Below, piece by piece: positions 1-11,773 of a stretch of DNA of 64,000 nucleotides. The first letter of the stretch is position 1, and each line of letters begins with the position of its first letter. The notes beneath the pieces are model-generated. The model worked only from the letters and a program-made list of their open reading frames with translations, was not told the origin of the DNA and searched no databases. Both the position numbers and the translations under genes were made by a program. Source of the stretch: Anthoceros angustus. Lineage: Eukaryota; Streptophyta; Anthocerotopsida; Anthocerotales; Anthocerotaceae. Location: assembly GCA_010909165.1 (NCBI GenBank), contig MU008160.1, forward strand, positions 682,001-746,000, given 5' to 3'.

Positions 1-195
1 TTGGCCGCGGCCCGCCCGGCGCGCGGCTGGCCGCAGCGTGGCGCGCAGCGGGGGTGCGCGCCCGGCGCCGGCAGCGCGTCGCGCCGTGCGTCGGGCGCGG
101 CGGTGGCGTGCGGGCGCGCGGTGGCGCGGTGCGTGGCGGGGCGGGGCCGGCGGGCGTGGCGGCCGCGGTTGAGTGCAGCGCGGTGGCGAGATCGT
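1..195. other. Very GC-rich unassigned segment
   Basis: The first 195 bases are made almost entirely of GC-rich words such as gcgcgg, ggccgc and gcggtggcg. The frames that stay open here are open only because stop codons are rare in GC-rich DNA. The segment lies just upstream of a copia gag-like start and could be leader or LTR sequence of that element, but no LTR boundary or primer-binding site is visible. No function is assigned. Confidence 0.4.
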
Positions 196-340
196 CGAGC
201 GATTGGGATTACTCGGTGGAATCAACGGCAAAAGACACGGACCGTACGGTGGCTTTTTCTTCTTTGACTTTTCTAACAAGGCGAGTTGAGTGTTTTATCA
301 GTATCGATTTTTGAGTCATGATGTCTTCATCATCGAAAGC

Positions 341-1140
341 GTCATGTTCAATATCGAGAAGTTAGATGGTACTAACTTCCCGTTCGGAAAGAACAAGTGT
401 ATAATGTTCTAGTGCGAAAAGATCAAGCCCATAAAGTTGTTAGGCGTCAAACCGGATAGTATGACGGGATGAGTGGCGGGACTGGATGAGCTTGCTAGAT
501 CTACTATCATGCTAACATTGTCAAAAGCGGTGTACTTCAATGTGAAAGATAAGACCACGAGTTACGGATGGCGTATGACTGTATGAGAAGCAAAGTGCGG
601 CTTCTCGGTGTATTGGTTGAAGCATGGTGGACTTGAAGATGAAGGAAGGGACGAGGATGTCCGATCATCCGAATGATTTCAATACCATTTTCAGCCGACT
701 CTCATCTCAAGGTATCACGTTCCCAGTTAGTGAGAGCTATGTTTCATGGTCACATTACGGAGAGTTGGGATACCTTCGTGCACTCGAGTAATTGCCTTTG
801 CTAGTGGTCTTACCATTGTAAATGTAGAAGGTAGCACATTGGCGAGGAGGTGAGCAGGAAAAACATGGAACCTTCCAAAGGTTCCGTGCCCTCATAGTGA
901 GAGGGAGGTCCACGCTGCGAAGGGAAGCAAGCAACGGAAGCTTTTCTCGTAGCAAATCTCGTAGTCGTAACAAGAATGTGGAGTGTCACTATTGTCACAA
1001 AGGGTCACTTCAAAAGAGAGTGCGAGAAGTTCAAAAGGACCAAGGAAAGAGAAGAAGCGGAGACAAGAAGGCGACTTTGCATCGGTTGGAAGAGTTAAAC
1101 TACGTTGAGGACGGAGATGTCCTTATCTCTTCTTACTTGA
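341..1140 (+). pseudogene. Copia-1 gag remnant with broken zinc knuckle
   Basis: Reading from 341 gives FNIEKLDGTNFPFGKNKC, the usual N-terminal pattern of plant copia gag (UBN2-type), interrupted by a stop soon after. Around 975-1030 the frame reads NVECHYCHKGSLQKRV, a decayed CCHC knuckle: the first two cysteines are present but the histidine and last cysteine are displaced. Gag would form the virus-like particle and bind element RNA. Nothing intact remains. Confidence 0.7.
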
Positions 1141-1154
1141 ATCTTTAATTAACC

Positions 1155-2330
1155 GTGGATAGTCATTTATTACGCAATTGGATAATTGACTCGGTGCATC
1201 TTTCCATGTTACTCCTCATAGAGAGTGGTTTAACACGTATGATGCTACAAGGAAAGGATGCGTTAGGCTTGGAAATAACTATGCATGCGGATCGCAGCGT
1301 GGGTGATGTGCAACTCAAGTTTGACAACGGATCTTCATTCATCTTTGAAGGGCGTTAGGCATGTTCAAGTTGACAAAGAGCATGATTAGCGCGAGACGGT
1401 TGGATGATCTGGTTACTTCTTGGTTTGGGGATCACTCTTGGAAGATCTCCAAAGGTTCTCTTGTGTTAGCTCGTGGATCGAGTGTGGCACTTTGTACTCA
1501 CCAGTAAACACATCAAAGATCATGTGATCATGTGAGCAAAAATGTTTCCTTGTGGCATTGCGGTTAGGACATATGTCTCGAGAAGGGAATGAAGGTTTTA
1601 TCTCGTTACGGTTATATCCACTGCTTAACTTCTCGATCTCTCGATGTGTGAGCACTGTTTATATGGGAAGCAGACAAAATCATCACATCGAACGAGGTAA
1701 AGTAGAAGTAAACCTCTTGAGTTGGTTCACGGGTATGTGGACCTATGCCTCTGCATCATTAGGCGGTGCCTCTTATTTTGTCACTTTCATAGATGATTTC
1801 TCACGCAAGGTGTGGGTTTATCCTTTGAGGAAAAAGGATGAAGTTCGGCGGTGTTTGAAATTTGTCACCCTTGTAGAGAATCGATCCACCGATTGAAGTG
1901 TCTAAGGAGATAATGGTGGAGTATGTTTAGCTTTCCGGTCATTGATTCCAAGGAATCAAAAGAATTATTGTCTCCTCCACAAAATGGTGTGTGGCGGATG
2001 AAACAGAACCATTCGAGAGGATGCGTAGTTTGTTGTCAAACTCTGGATTGCCTAATGGGTTTTGGGCGAGCGGTGTCTCTGCGGTTCATCTTATTAACAG
2101 ATCTCCTAATAAAAGTTGATGAGGTTCGGAGGAGCTATGGTGCGGAAAGAAACCATCCTACAAGCATCTGCGAGTGTTTGGCATGAGGCATCGCCATGTT
2201 CCAAAAGAGTTTCGGGACAAGTTGGCACCTAAGTCCAAGAAATGTATTTTTCTTGGCTATGGTGATTGAGATGGGATAGTTTGTGGGATCCGGAGGCTAG
2301 AAAGGTTGTTCGTACTAGACGTGTTCTTCA
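1155..2330 (+). pseudogene. Copia-1 protease and integrase remnant
   Basis: Near 1180 the frame reads WIIDSV and then shifts, matching the WIIDSGAS active-site region of copia protease with the glycine lost. The pre-integrase segment at about 1545-1615 can be read in pieces as LWH, RLGHMSREG and KVLS. The integrase core at 1745-1855 reads GGASYFVTFIDDFSRKVWVY, a standard copia match. Stops and frameshifts follow, and only scraps of the D-N-G and NGVAER blocks remain near 1905-2000. Confidence 0.75.
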
Positions 2331-2599
2331 ATGAGAACAAGATGCAGGAAGCCTACTCCAAGCTGGAGGTGCGAAGGGTGATCTTCCAAGAAGATGGACA
2401 TGATCATCATGGGCGGGGTTGATATGTAATGTGGAGCACATTCCTCCATAGATGAACCAAGAGTCGAACAAGCTCCTATAGAGGTGCACAGTGCCGTGGT
2501 CGAGGCGGATTACACGACCTCAGCGGTATGATCCATCTGGATTATGTATCTTGAAGTTGGGAACCCTCTTCTTACAAAGAGGCTCTGTCAGCGAGTAAC

Positions 2600-4058
2600 A
2601 AAGACAAGTGGGAGAAGGCCATGCGATCAAAAATGATTATTGCATAAGAACCAAACTTGGGAGTTGGTTCCGTTGCCTAAGGATAAGAAGGCACTACGTG
2701 CAAATGGGTGTACAAGATGAAGGTCATGATGGCAAACCAAAGTACAAGGCCCGTGGTTGCTAAGGGTTTCAAGCAACAACAGGCATTGACTTTGATGAGA
2801 TTTTCTCACCTAGTCAAAATGACAACTTTGCGATGTGTTCTTGCTTTGGTTGCGAGATGATATGGAACTTGCGGATGGATGTCAAGAGCATTCTTGCATG
2901 GTGACCTTCAAGAGGGCGTCTACATGCGGGAAGGTTTTGTTGAGAAGGGCAAAGAGCATCGGTGTGCGGGTTGAGGAAGAGCCTTTATGGTTTGAAAGCA
3001 GCACCCAGTGGTATCACAAGTTCCACTCATTTATGCTTTCTACAAGCGTGGATGAGGATCATTGCCTCTATCTGAAGCAAGCTAAGGATCAAAGCTTGCT
3101 CATTTTGATCCTCTATGTGGATGATATGCTAATTCTTTGAGCGATCTTGATGAGATTTCGTTGAAGTCAAAGTTGAATGCTCACTTTGAAATGAGACTTG
3201 GGAGGCGAGCCATATACTTGGCATGCGTATTCGTCGGAATGACATAAGCGTCACTTTATTTGTCTCGAGACGGAATACATTAACAGGTGCTTCAACGTTT
3301 CAACATGGAGAAGGGAAGCCATTGGGTACTCCATTGCCTCCATATGTGAAACTTTCGCGGATTGCCCAAGCTCGAGGAGGACAAAGTGAAATGGAGAAGG
3401 TCCCATACTCATCAGTGTAGGGAGTTTGATGTATGCAATGATTGCTACACGTCGACATTGCCTTTGCGGTGGGAGTGGTTAGCGAGTTTATGTCAAACCG
3501 GCAAGAAGCATTGGGAGGCGATAAAGAGTTATGAGGTATCCGAATGGTACAAAAGCTTTGTGCATATGTTTTGGTAGTGAAGATGCATGTGTGGTTGGGT
3601 ACAGATCGATTATGCGAGGATATGGACAAAAGGAGGTCCACATCGAGTTATGTCTTCACGCACGGGCGTCTCATGGCGATCTCGTTTGCGATCGTGCATT
3701 ATTCGCTATCTACCACAGAGAGTATGTTGCACAGCGAGGCTTGCAAGGAAGCCATATGGCTTGCTCGTTTAGTGGGAGACTTGGGGATCAAGGTTGAGTG
3801 CCGGTGTTGCATTGTGATAGCAGTGCTATCCAATTGGCAAAGAATCCGTGTTTCATGCGAAGACTAAACATGTGGATGTGAAGTATCACTTCATTCGAGA
3901 GGTGTTGGACGACAAGAGGGTACAACTTGTCAAGGTTCACACCGAACCTAGATATTCTTACCAAGGGACTCTCTACGAGCAATTTGCACAAGCTCGGACA
4001 GATGGGCATGAGATAGTCCATTCTCCTCTGAAGGTAAATTGGCCTTTAAGTGGGAGGT
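2600..4058 (+). pseudogene. Copia-1 reverse transcriptase and RNase H remnant
   Basis: The RT start reads NQTWELVPLPKDKKA near 2645, and the catalytic block LYVDDMLIL lies at 3113-3139, so the YVDD box is kept. RNase H appears as SEACKEAIWLARLVGDLGI at about 3738-3795. It ends with KTKHVDVKYHFIREVLDDK at about 3850-3915 and the decayed tail before the polypurine tract. Several frameshifts separate these blocks. The order and motifs are those of Ty1/copia. Confidence 0.8.
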
Positions 4059-4340
4059 TGTAAGGGTATTAAAGCCCATACTTAGACTAATACACTTAGT
4101 CTAAGTTAGGTGTCGATTAAGTATCATTAGTTTAGCTAAGCTAATCACTAGGAAGCTTCTTGTGCTCCTTCTTAGGAGCTTCTTGTGGAGCTTCCTAGGG
4201 AGCCTATTGGAGGTACCCTCCAAGCCTCATCTCAAATGTGAGAGCTACTCTTGCCTCCTCTCTCCTCTCCTCCTTCCACCCGGAGCCACGATCCTTCACG
4301 TGGTCAAGTAAGGGGTCGGGTGTGTAGTCACCTTCTGCTT
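4059..4340 (+). repeat. Copia-1 3' LTR start, end not defined
   Basis: The purine run AAGTGGGAGGT at 4048-4058 is a typical copia polypurine tract and is followed directly by TGTAAGGGTATTAAAGCC, a TG-starting LTR. The segment contains short repeated words (agcttcttgtg, ggagcttc) at 4150-4200. A matching CA end was not found. By about 4342 the minus-strand gypsy-1 integrase can be read, so the LTR ends before that point. Confidence 0.6.
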
Positions 4341-4341
4341 G

Positions 4342-5320
4342 CTATCGGAGGCACAGTGCGGATGGCGACAGTATCCAGTCATGGGCGTAGTTCACTTGTG
4401 AGTTTATTCGAGATCCTGCGGATGAGCCCATTTGTCTTCTCTGTCGACCCATTGGCCTTAGGATTGTAGGGTGCCGTCTTGCGATGATTGATGCGAAATA
4501 CTCCGTCATGGCGGCCACCACATCATTAAGGAAATGGGTTCCCCTATCACTTACCAAGCTGCGGACATCCGTGCGGGTTATGATGTTCTCGTGCGAGAAT
4601 TTGGCCACGGTATTTGCGAGTCCGTTCTTGCCACCGCCTCTACCCACAGTGCGATGGTCGTTGCCACCGGGATGTATCTCCTTTGTGTGTGTCTTGTCGT
4701 GGGTGTATAGGTCCAACAAAGTCAATACCCCACTTTTGAAAGGTGCGGTGCCAATATCGGTACTAGCGGCCCGTGTCGTCGGGGTTGGCTTTCCGATCCG
4801 ACAAGCATCACACTTCTTCAAGCGGTGGGTGTCCCCATACATTGTTGGCCACCGTATCCGCTTCAAAATCTTTTGGTGGTGACTGTCTTTGCGTAGTGTC
4901 CACCCCAATCCTTCGTGCATTCCCTTGACGGCCGCTCCTCTCTGCGGTTGTAAGTACCTTCGTTCTACTCCGTCAGGCCCTAATTTGACACACACCGTTG
5001 TACATTACGAAGGGTCGAGCATAGTGCACGAATGCCTCCCTCATCCACGAGTCGATTTTGAAGCTCCATTCCCAGGTACCGCTCTATTTCTTCGTGGGTC
5101 GGACGGGCGGACCCTCCCTTCTCGCTACTAATTGCCGGTTCGTAGCTTGGGGTTCGGTCATTTGGGCTCCTCGGTTGTACTTTCTGCGGCAACCAATGTC
5201 TCATCCGGAGCGCATCTTCACGATCTCTCAACACCTTTGTTTTCAATCGTGACGGAAATGCATTTTGGTCTGCCTCCCTTGTCTTGTTTCCACTTGACGT
5301 GAACTCCTGCAGCAACAATA
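4342..5320 (-). pseudogene. Gypsy-1 integrase remnant
   Basis: Minus-strand frame 4995-4342 shows the zinc-binding region ending KKCDACRIGKP and the integrase core block LVSDRGTHFLNDVV, which carries the second catalytic aspartate. The first aspartate block and the final glutamate block are not readable in frame. A preceding stretch at 5318-4980 carries the linker after RNase H. Integrase would insert the cDNA; this copy is not functional. Confidence 0.75.
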
Positions 5321-5329
5321 TCCACCTTG

Positions 5330-6344
5330 CTATCCGTCAGACGGGTCCGTCTTATTCACCGGATGCTTGACAAAGTGGTCTACATAGAACACAAACTCCT
5401 TTGGGTAGTAGGTAGTGTGAATTTCTTGACATATACCATACCCAGTGCTTGGCGCTCTAGTTGTGTATTTTCGTTCGCGTGGGTATGTCGGTAGTAGTAT
5501 ACGGATAATCCGCCTTGTCGTCCTTGGCTCGGCACTACTCCGATAGCAAAGCGGACACATCTACATACACATGAAATTTCTGCTCGATCCGGTCCTCTTA
5601 GAACGGTGCGCTTACCAAGGTGTTACGTAAATCCGAAGGCCTCCTCTCGCTCCAGACGGTCCAAACCTCCTCCTTCCATGATAGTTACATCAACTTAGCC
5701 CTCTTCAAAGTCCTTAATAAACGGCGGTAGTATCCCACCATTCCGAAACCTCTCGGCTCCTTTAGGTTCGTGTGGAGTGGATGACCGGACCTTGTCTGGT
5801 CCACCTCGATTCCAGCACACGATGTCAAGATTCCCTCCGTCATTCCAAAGTAGCATTTCTCTCGGTGTAGGCTCAATTGAGTCTCCGCGGCGCTCAAGCA
5901 CCTTCTTAGATGTCCAAGGTGTTTGTCCTGCTCCCCATGCACACAAAAATCATCCAGAATATCTCCATGAAGTCCCTCGAAGTCACGGAAGGCGTTGGTC
6001 ACCATACGCATGAGCGACCACAGCGCTCCGGTCATCCCAAAGGCACTTCTCTTGTAGGCAAACGTGCCCACTCCGTAGTGAAGGTCGTCTTGTCGGTCCG
6101 ACTCCCTTAGGTGCAATTGGTTATATCCGAGTAGCCATCCGAGGAAGGAGTAAGTAGTCCGTCCACCTTGTCCAAAATGTCGTCTCTGAATGGCATCGGA
6201 AGTGGTCCTTCTCCGTTCGGCGTTGAGCTTCCTCCAATCTTGGCATACCCGAATTTGTCTGTGTTTCTTGGGAACCACCACAATCGTAGCGACCCACTCA
6301 TTTGTGTGATGGGGAAAATGATGTCTGCCTCCGGTACTTATCAA
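5330..6344 (-). pseudogene. Gypsy-1 reverse transcriptase and RNase H remnant
   Basis: Minus frame 6344-5685 reads KKHRQIRVCQDWRKLNAE, then AFGMTGA and DILDDFCVH. The last replaces the usual YxDD box with LDDF, so catalysis would be lost or altered. The block order is that of gypsy RT. At 5560-5330 the frame contains KEFVFYVDHFVKHPVNKT, the end of the RNase H domain. The DNA around 6230-6290 corresponds to the gypsy-3 RT start at about 45840-45900. Confidence 0.8.
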
Positions 6345-6353
6345 GGACCTCCT

Positions 6354-7500
6354 TCACCTTGATCGAATACTTGGGGTTGAGCTTGTATTGTCGGATTGAT
6401 GGCACGGCTTCAAATCGATCTTATGCTCTCCCACTTCTTGAATGCCCTTCATGTCCGTGACCTTGAAGGCGAACACCTCATAAAACTCCCATGCTTTAGT
6501 CCTTCCTTGGTCCGGAGGCATGCCTTTCTTAAACTTGAGAATTTGCGGACCTCCACTTCTTCCACGTCGTCCGGGTTCACCGTCTCCCGTTCCCGTGCTG
6601 CCTCGCTGCGTCCAAACCCCTCGTCCTCCTCTCGGGGATCGTCCTCTCGCATCCCCCATTCTCTGAAGAGCTCGTCGGAGGTGAATCGTGTTACTCCTTC
6701 GATGTCCGCTTTTCCTTGGTCCGACTCTTCGCTGTCTCCCCCTTGTGCTGGTCCGACCTCCTCTTCACTTCCTTCCTCCAGCCCCGTTGTGGCGTTTACT
6801 CGAAAACAATCAACCACTTACCAAAGGCATCCGGGTAGTCCATCTCCTCCTCGGACCGGCGGATCTTGGCGAAAGGTCGCCTCCTCGGAACTATCTTGTT
6901 AAATGCGGTGGAGTCCTCCGAGGTATACCCTTCGGTAGTGCTCACGGTTTCCCACAATAGGTGTCCTTGCTCCGGTGATAGCAACCCTCCCTTCTCGCAC
7001 CTTAGGGTCCCGGTCCACCGGCTTGAAGTGAATCTCCTTCCTTCCAAAGTGTAGCTTTGCAGGCCAACCCGACCATGGCCGCAACACCTCATACCCTAAT
7101 GGTCCGGCGGTTTGATCACAACAAAATCCGGTTTGTAGGGTGCCTATGGTGGCCAAGACTCGGTTAACTCCCCGCGGATCTCTTCTTGACATATACGCCA
7201 TTCTCGAGTCTTCGTTGAGGTTGAAGGATGTGAAGCCCAATTTTTCGTGCGTGGCTTGGTGATGAGGTTGACTCGGACCCGTGTCCAGCGGTACATCCTT
7301 GATGATACATCCAATCTCCACTTGTACCACTGGCGCCAGGTCGTATGGGACACCTCACTTCCACTGTACCCTTCACGGCTTTGGTGCTCCATGGGTTTCC
7401 CTAACGGCCACGGACCTCTTGTCGGTATTTGGGTTATCCCTCGGTGTCGAAAGGACACAAGGTCTGCGATTCATCATCGGTCGCCACATTAAAGGCGAGG
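6354..7500 (-). pseudogene. Gypsy-1 protease and linker remnant
   Basis: Minus frame 7330-6899 reads MVQVEIGCIIKDVPLDTG, the aspartic protease active-site block, then GPLGYEV and KLHFGRKEIHFKPVDRDPK. The same sequence is intact in gypsy-3 at about 44756-45105. The acidic linker between protease and RT follows at 6817-6354 (TRFTSDELFREWGMREDD). The match to gypsy-3 shows where bases were lost here. Confidence 0.8.
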
Positions 7501-7503
7501 CTT

Positions 7504-9372
7504 CTACCCCAATCGAGGATCCTGCTGCGTCCTCATCCTCTCCCGGTCACTTACGGTATTCTCCGGATGCTTGCGCATTTCCTCCTGCAACATCTCGGTC
7601 ACCTCCCGGACTACGTGGAAGCTAACGTCGCCGTCGCGGGAGGCACCGTTCCCTTCTCCCATCTGTCGGGAACTTCCTTGTAATCCCTCCGTGACTGCCG
7701 TCAGCCCTCCTTCATCGGTCGGATCCTCTGGTATTTCCGTTTGATTGCCTTCCTCCGTGCCTTCCTCGATCTTGTTCTTCTTCAATGGCGCCTTTCTCGT
7801 CGCTCCTTCCTTGACTCTGAGACACCTCAAGATTTCCACTGACTCCCTTCCTTTCGACACCCCACCGTACCTTCTTGTTCTTTTCCATCTCACGGAATCT
7901 CTTCCTCCATTGAGCATCTTGACTTGCCGTCAGGTCTTAGGAGGTGGCGTTGGTGGTCGAGTTCTCCGCTTGGTGTGGCATATCGTCTTTGCGGGGTTGG
8001 GACATAGCGTCTTGCTGCTTGCGATACCGGCCGCTCGAAGTCCCCATTACCACCTCGTTGAGTGCGGACGCGTTGGAGTAATGGCGAGATTCCCAGTTCC
8101 AAGACCACGGCCGTCACGGAGGATACGAAGGGCTCCCATGCGGTCTTTGCATCGGTGGGGCTCGTTGTGTGGACCTCCGGTTGGCGGATACATGGTTTTG
8201 GGATATCGCGGCCCGCACATAGGCCTCTTCCCATTGCTCCTCGGCCTCCTCCTCGTATTCGTAGTCCACTTGATGCCGGCCTTGAGGCGGTTGGACTTCG
8301 AATGGTGTTGGCACGGCACACGAGATCGTTCGTGGTCGGTGTTTTCCGCGCTCGGTCCTTAACACAGTTTATCGCGGTCCTCTACTCTCTTTATCACTTT
8401 TCCGGGTCCTCCGCACTACCTCCTTTGAGGGAGTCGGGTCTGGAGCTTCTCGGACGTCTGGTGTCACCACCTCCTTCTTACCACTTCTTTTTAGCGGGGC
8501 CTTCTTGCTCTTCTTCTTGCGGGATACTCTTCCTCGCTAGAGACCTCCGTCTCTTCTTGGACGCTCCTCCTCCAAGACACCTCCGATTGGTCTTCCTCCT
8601 CCTCAAGACTCTTCCTCCTCAGTCGAACCCCGTTTCTTCTTCTTCTTCTTGCCTCCTTGAGCGGATTTATCCTCGATGTAGCGATTCCTCGTAGTTTTGG
8701 CCGCTCGACCGCCTTGCCCACGTCCTTCTCGGCGGCGGGGCGTGCAGCCATGGGTTTGGCTAGACCGCGAACCACCGTCGCTTGCATCGTGGTATGGGTT
8801 GGATGCCGATCCTCGGGCATAGAACCGCTCGATGTCTGAGCCCGGCTTCTCCTTCTTCCCTCGCTTGATTTTCCAACTTTGATAATACATACCCCTCACG
8901 GTGATCCCTCGAAACCGTTCTAAGAAGGCATTTTCAAAGCTTCAAGCAGGCGGGTGGGGCATTCTCCGGTGGTCGGTACTTTCTCCGATACCATTGAGCG
9001 GTGTCCTCGGAGAACCCCTTGGAAAACTGGATGAGTGCGTCGGCTCCCTCTCCGTTGAAGTTGGCTTTGGACAGAAGTCCTCCACAAAGGTCTCCGCATC
9101 CCGCTCCTTCTTCCCTCCGAATATGGAGTCGCTTGTTTGGTCGGTAGGGGCCATGGCTGCGCCATCGATTGGGTTAGGCGTGGCGTCCTACCTTCTTCCG
9201 TTGGCGTCCCTGTACCCGTACTCGTCTTGGTCCGACAATTCGACCACGTTCTCCCTCCTCGATCGGCGGTGCTCTCTCGTTGGGTTTGGCGTCTCTCCCT
9301 CTCCACGGCTCGGAGGCAGCGACCACGTCCGATCCTCCTGTTCACTCTTGACCGTCGCTCGGCCTCACGCAT
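7504..9372 (-). pseudogene. Gypsy-1 gag remnant
   Basis: Minus frame 9154-8942 reads SIFGGKKERDAETFVEDF, nearly identical to the gypsy-3 gag block at 42730-42790. The nucleocapsid part at 8110-8020 survives as VVLELGI then GNGDFERPVSQA, the decayed partner of the gypsy-3 CCHC knuckle CWNCGNPGHYSNAC. A lysine/glutamate-rich tract lies at 8899-8600. The stretch 7917-7504 is the gag-protease linker. No frame is continuous. Confidence 0.75.
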
Positions 9373-9417
9373 TCACTTACCTTCTCTTCCTAAGGGCGCT
9401 GCGGCACCACGATTTCA

Positions 9418-9433
9418 TTCCCGGCAGCGCCAA
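9418..9433 (-). promoter_or_regulatory. Gypsy-1 primer-binding site, tRNA-Asp-like
   Basis: The minus strand reads TTTGGCGCTGCCGGGAATG directly after an LTR end CCGCCACA. The gypsy-3 counterpart at 42413-42430 is TAGCGCCGCTGCCGGGGA. The two reconcile to a site close to TGGCGCCGTTGCCGGGGA, which primes from tRNA-Asp in Athila/Tat-type plant gypsy elements. The clade assignment is inference from this site and the lack of a visible chromodomain. Confidence 0.65.
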
Positions 9434-9435
9434 AA

Positions 9436-11770
9436 TGTGGCGGGACTTTTCGATGGCCAGGCGCGCACAATCCCGTGTCGTTGTAGGAAGAAGTCCGTTC
9501 CCAAAGGGAATGATAGGCCCGTTTACGCGTTTCGGTGATTCTTCGTCCTTAGCGCTCGTTCGGTCTCAACTCACACACATACTCCTAACTACTCAGCGTT
9601 CACGTCTGCCGGTATGGCCAAGCGTTTAAGGACCCGTTCGCGTCCGTATCGTTCACGCATCCCTCACGCATCGGTCCTTTCCTCTCTCCCTCACGCTACA
9701 CTCTTGATCTTAGAAAAGAAGCGGTTCTGATCCGGACCTCCTCGTCGTTCGGGCCTCTCCGTCCGGGCTCTACCACCCTCCGTTCCTCCGCTCGTTCGAT
9801 CAGTTCGGTCGGACGCGGCTCGGACGAGCATCGGTCACCCTTCCCACACGCACACCACAGCGTTAAGTCCGTCACGGGACCTTGATCAATCTCCCGGGAG
9901 GCCGTGCACCGCGGTGACTCGGGACTCACGTTAGCAAGAAGACTCACAAAGGTGCGCAGAGCGGCATCAACACCAAGAAAGATGCTTTACTAGGCGACCT
10001 CGGCCCTCTTATCTGCGCCCAAGGTGGCGTCTTTATTACACCCCTATTACGGTGATAGCCACTCGGTATACCCTAATCGACTACCTATTCTCCCCTATCT
10101 CCTTGTGGGTGGGAAGGTCACAGGCCCCCTCGGAATGGGTGGTCCAATCCCCGTCCACGGCGGTTGTGGTGCACCCAATCGGATGATCCGTGGAGGGGCC
10201 CCTCTCTCCCGGAATCACAGTCGGGTTGGGCTCTGGCGGTCGACAACCGCGTTACCACGGCGTCATCCTCCTGGCCTCCACAGGTCCTTGCGGTGGGGCC
10301 ACCGGCCTCGGCTCCCCTAGCGTAAGTCGAAGGGGCTCCTCCTTCTTCCGCGGCCGGTCCTCGAGGTCTGTCTCGACTCACGAACTTGAGTCCGGCTTAT
10401 TCACAGGTCGGCCGGCTAGGTCCGACCTTGTCTGGGTCCGGACCTCGGGTCCGGACTTCAGGTCCGGACTTGAGTCGGACTTATTCAGTCCGGACTTGAG
10501 TCGGACTTCTGTCCGGACTTGTCCGGCCTCCCTGAGTCCGGACAAAGTCCGGACTCACGCCCCGGTTTCCTCCCTCACGGGACTCCTCCGTGGCTCTCCC
10601 TCGAAGTCCTCCTGTTCCCGATCGCCCGTGACTCCCCGTTGGCCCCTCCTTCCATGGTGAGGTGCGGGTGCTTACCTCGATCGCATCCGCGCTCCCTCGT
10701 TCCTCGGTTGCTCCTCCGCGCTCCCGTCATCTCCAAAGGGCCACTAGGGTCCTGTCTTGTCCCGTGGCCTTCATCTCCCTTGAGCCTTCCGGTCCGTCCG
10801 TTTGCGGCGGCGTCGAGGCTTCTCGCCGGGAGCTCGGCGTGGTAATAGGCAAAGTCAGATCGACTTGTTGAATTGCCTCTTCCACGTGTGCGAACTCTCC
10901 CTCCGCCATAAGTGTTCGGGAGGCGTCTTTGCTTGTTGGGCCACCTCTCTGCCCGGTTGTGGTGGGCGGGCGTATCACGCGAGGCTACAAGGCGGCCTCG
11001 GTCACCTCCTGCAGTGCATGTTGCTCACTGCTCCGGCTCCGTCGTTTCCTTTCCATTGCCGGCTTACCGCCATAGCGCGTTCGCCTTTCTCGGTGGACCC
11101 GGCTTCTTTTACCTTCCGGTGCTCGCGCTCCCGTTCATTACGGCCTTTAGCTCATGACTCCCTCTCCAGGTCGGATACCTCCGTCGGCTCGGACTTCCTC
11201 CGGCTCATCAGCAGCAGCGTCCAACTCCTTGGATAGTCGCCGATTTTCCTCCGTCTTGACGGAGCGGGCTGCTTTCGTGCTCGAGTCGTGGATTCTCTCG
11301 TTGAGAATCACTGCTCCGACGCATCTTGGAGTTGTAGCTCCGGCGTGTCCTTCTTTCCTCCATCTGCTGCCTCCCTTCTACCTCCTGCCGTGTACTCGGA
11401 GATCCCTATCTCCCGAGTCTTGGCCTCCACCTCCAGCGCTTTGTGCCTTGAGTTAACCTCATTGCTGCTGACTCTTTCCACGGTTCGATCACGTCTGTAG
11501 TGATCCCGGTCGCTCTTTACGCGGCTCCTTCGCCGCCTTTGGGCCTCGCCCACTTGGCGCTACTCTGGCAGGCCGCCTCCGCGAGTCGAGCTCTGCGCAC
11601 AGCCGGGCCTCCGCCAGCGTTTCCCTTCCTCGATCCAGGCGACTCCTTTCCTTTTGCCCCTCAGCGCCTTCACTTGCTCTTGGGTTCCACCATCCTCCTC
11701 ACGGGTGGCCTCCACTTCTGGGTCTTCTCCATTTGTACCACGAGACCCCAAAAGCATTGTCCATGACGGT
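9436..11770 (-). repeat. Gypsy-1 LTR plus ORF end, tandem copy A
   Basis: First of two tandem copies of one 2.3-2.4 kb unit. 9436 to about 10660 is LTR-like (its edge next to the PBS reads TGTGGCGGGAC on plus) and holds the GTCCGGAC cluster at 10380-10560. About 10660-11765 carries the minus-strand end of the coiled-coil ORF. Copy B at 11774-14205 repeats this at high identity with many short indels. Shared landmarks include GATGCTTTACTAGG (9980 and 12320) and TCGACAACCGC (10240 and 12570). Confidence 0.8.
10380..10560. repeat. GTCCGGAC palindrome cluster in LTR copy A
   Basis: About ten occurrences of GTCCGGAC or one-base variants (GTCGGAC, GTCCGAC) are spaced roughly 10-25 bases apart. The 8-base word is its own reverse complement. 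Equivalent clusters occur at 12725-12870 and, in gypsy-3, at 41390-41505, so the array is a family feature of this LTR and could be a transcription-factor or host-factor binding array. The role is inference. Confidence 0.7.
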
Positions 11771-11773
11771 AGT

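Larger units (their letters stand above)
330..4340 (+). mobile_element. Copia-1: decayed Ty1/copia retrotransposon
   Basis: A plus-strand Ty1/copia element in the usual order gag, protease, integrase, reverse transcriptase, RNase H, followed by a polypurine tract and the start of the 3' LTR. Every domain is split by frameshifts and stops, so it is long inactive. The 5' LTR is not visible and may lie before the window or be lost. It abuts the 3' end of the minus-strand gypsy-1, which stops abruptly here, suggesting that one element inserted into or truncated the other. Confidence 0.85.

Noticed and set aside
1-267. 88-codon frame at the window start
   Set aside because: GC-rich composition keeps several frames open; no motif or homologous block.
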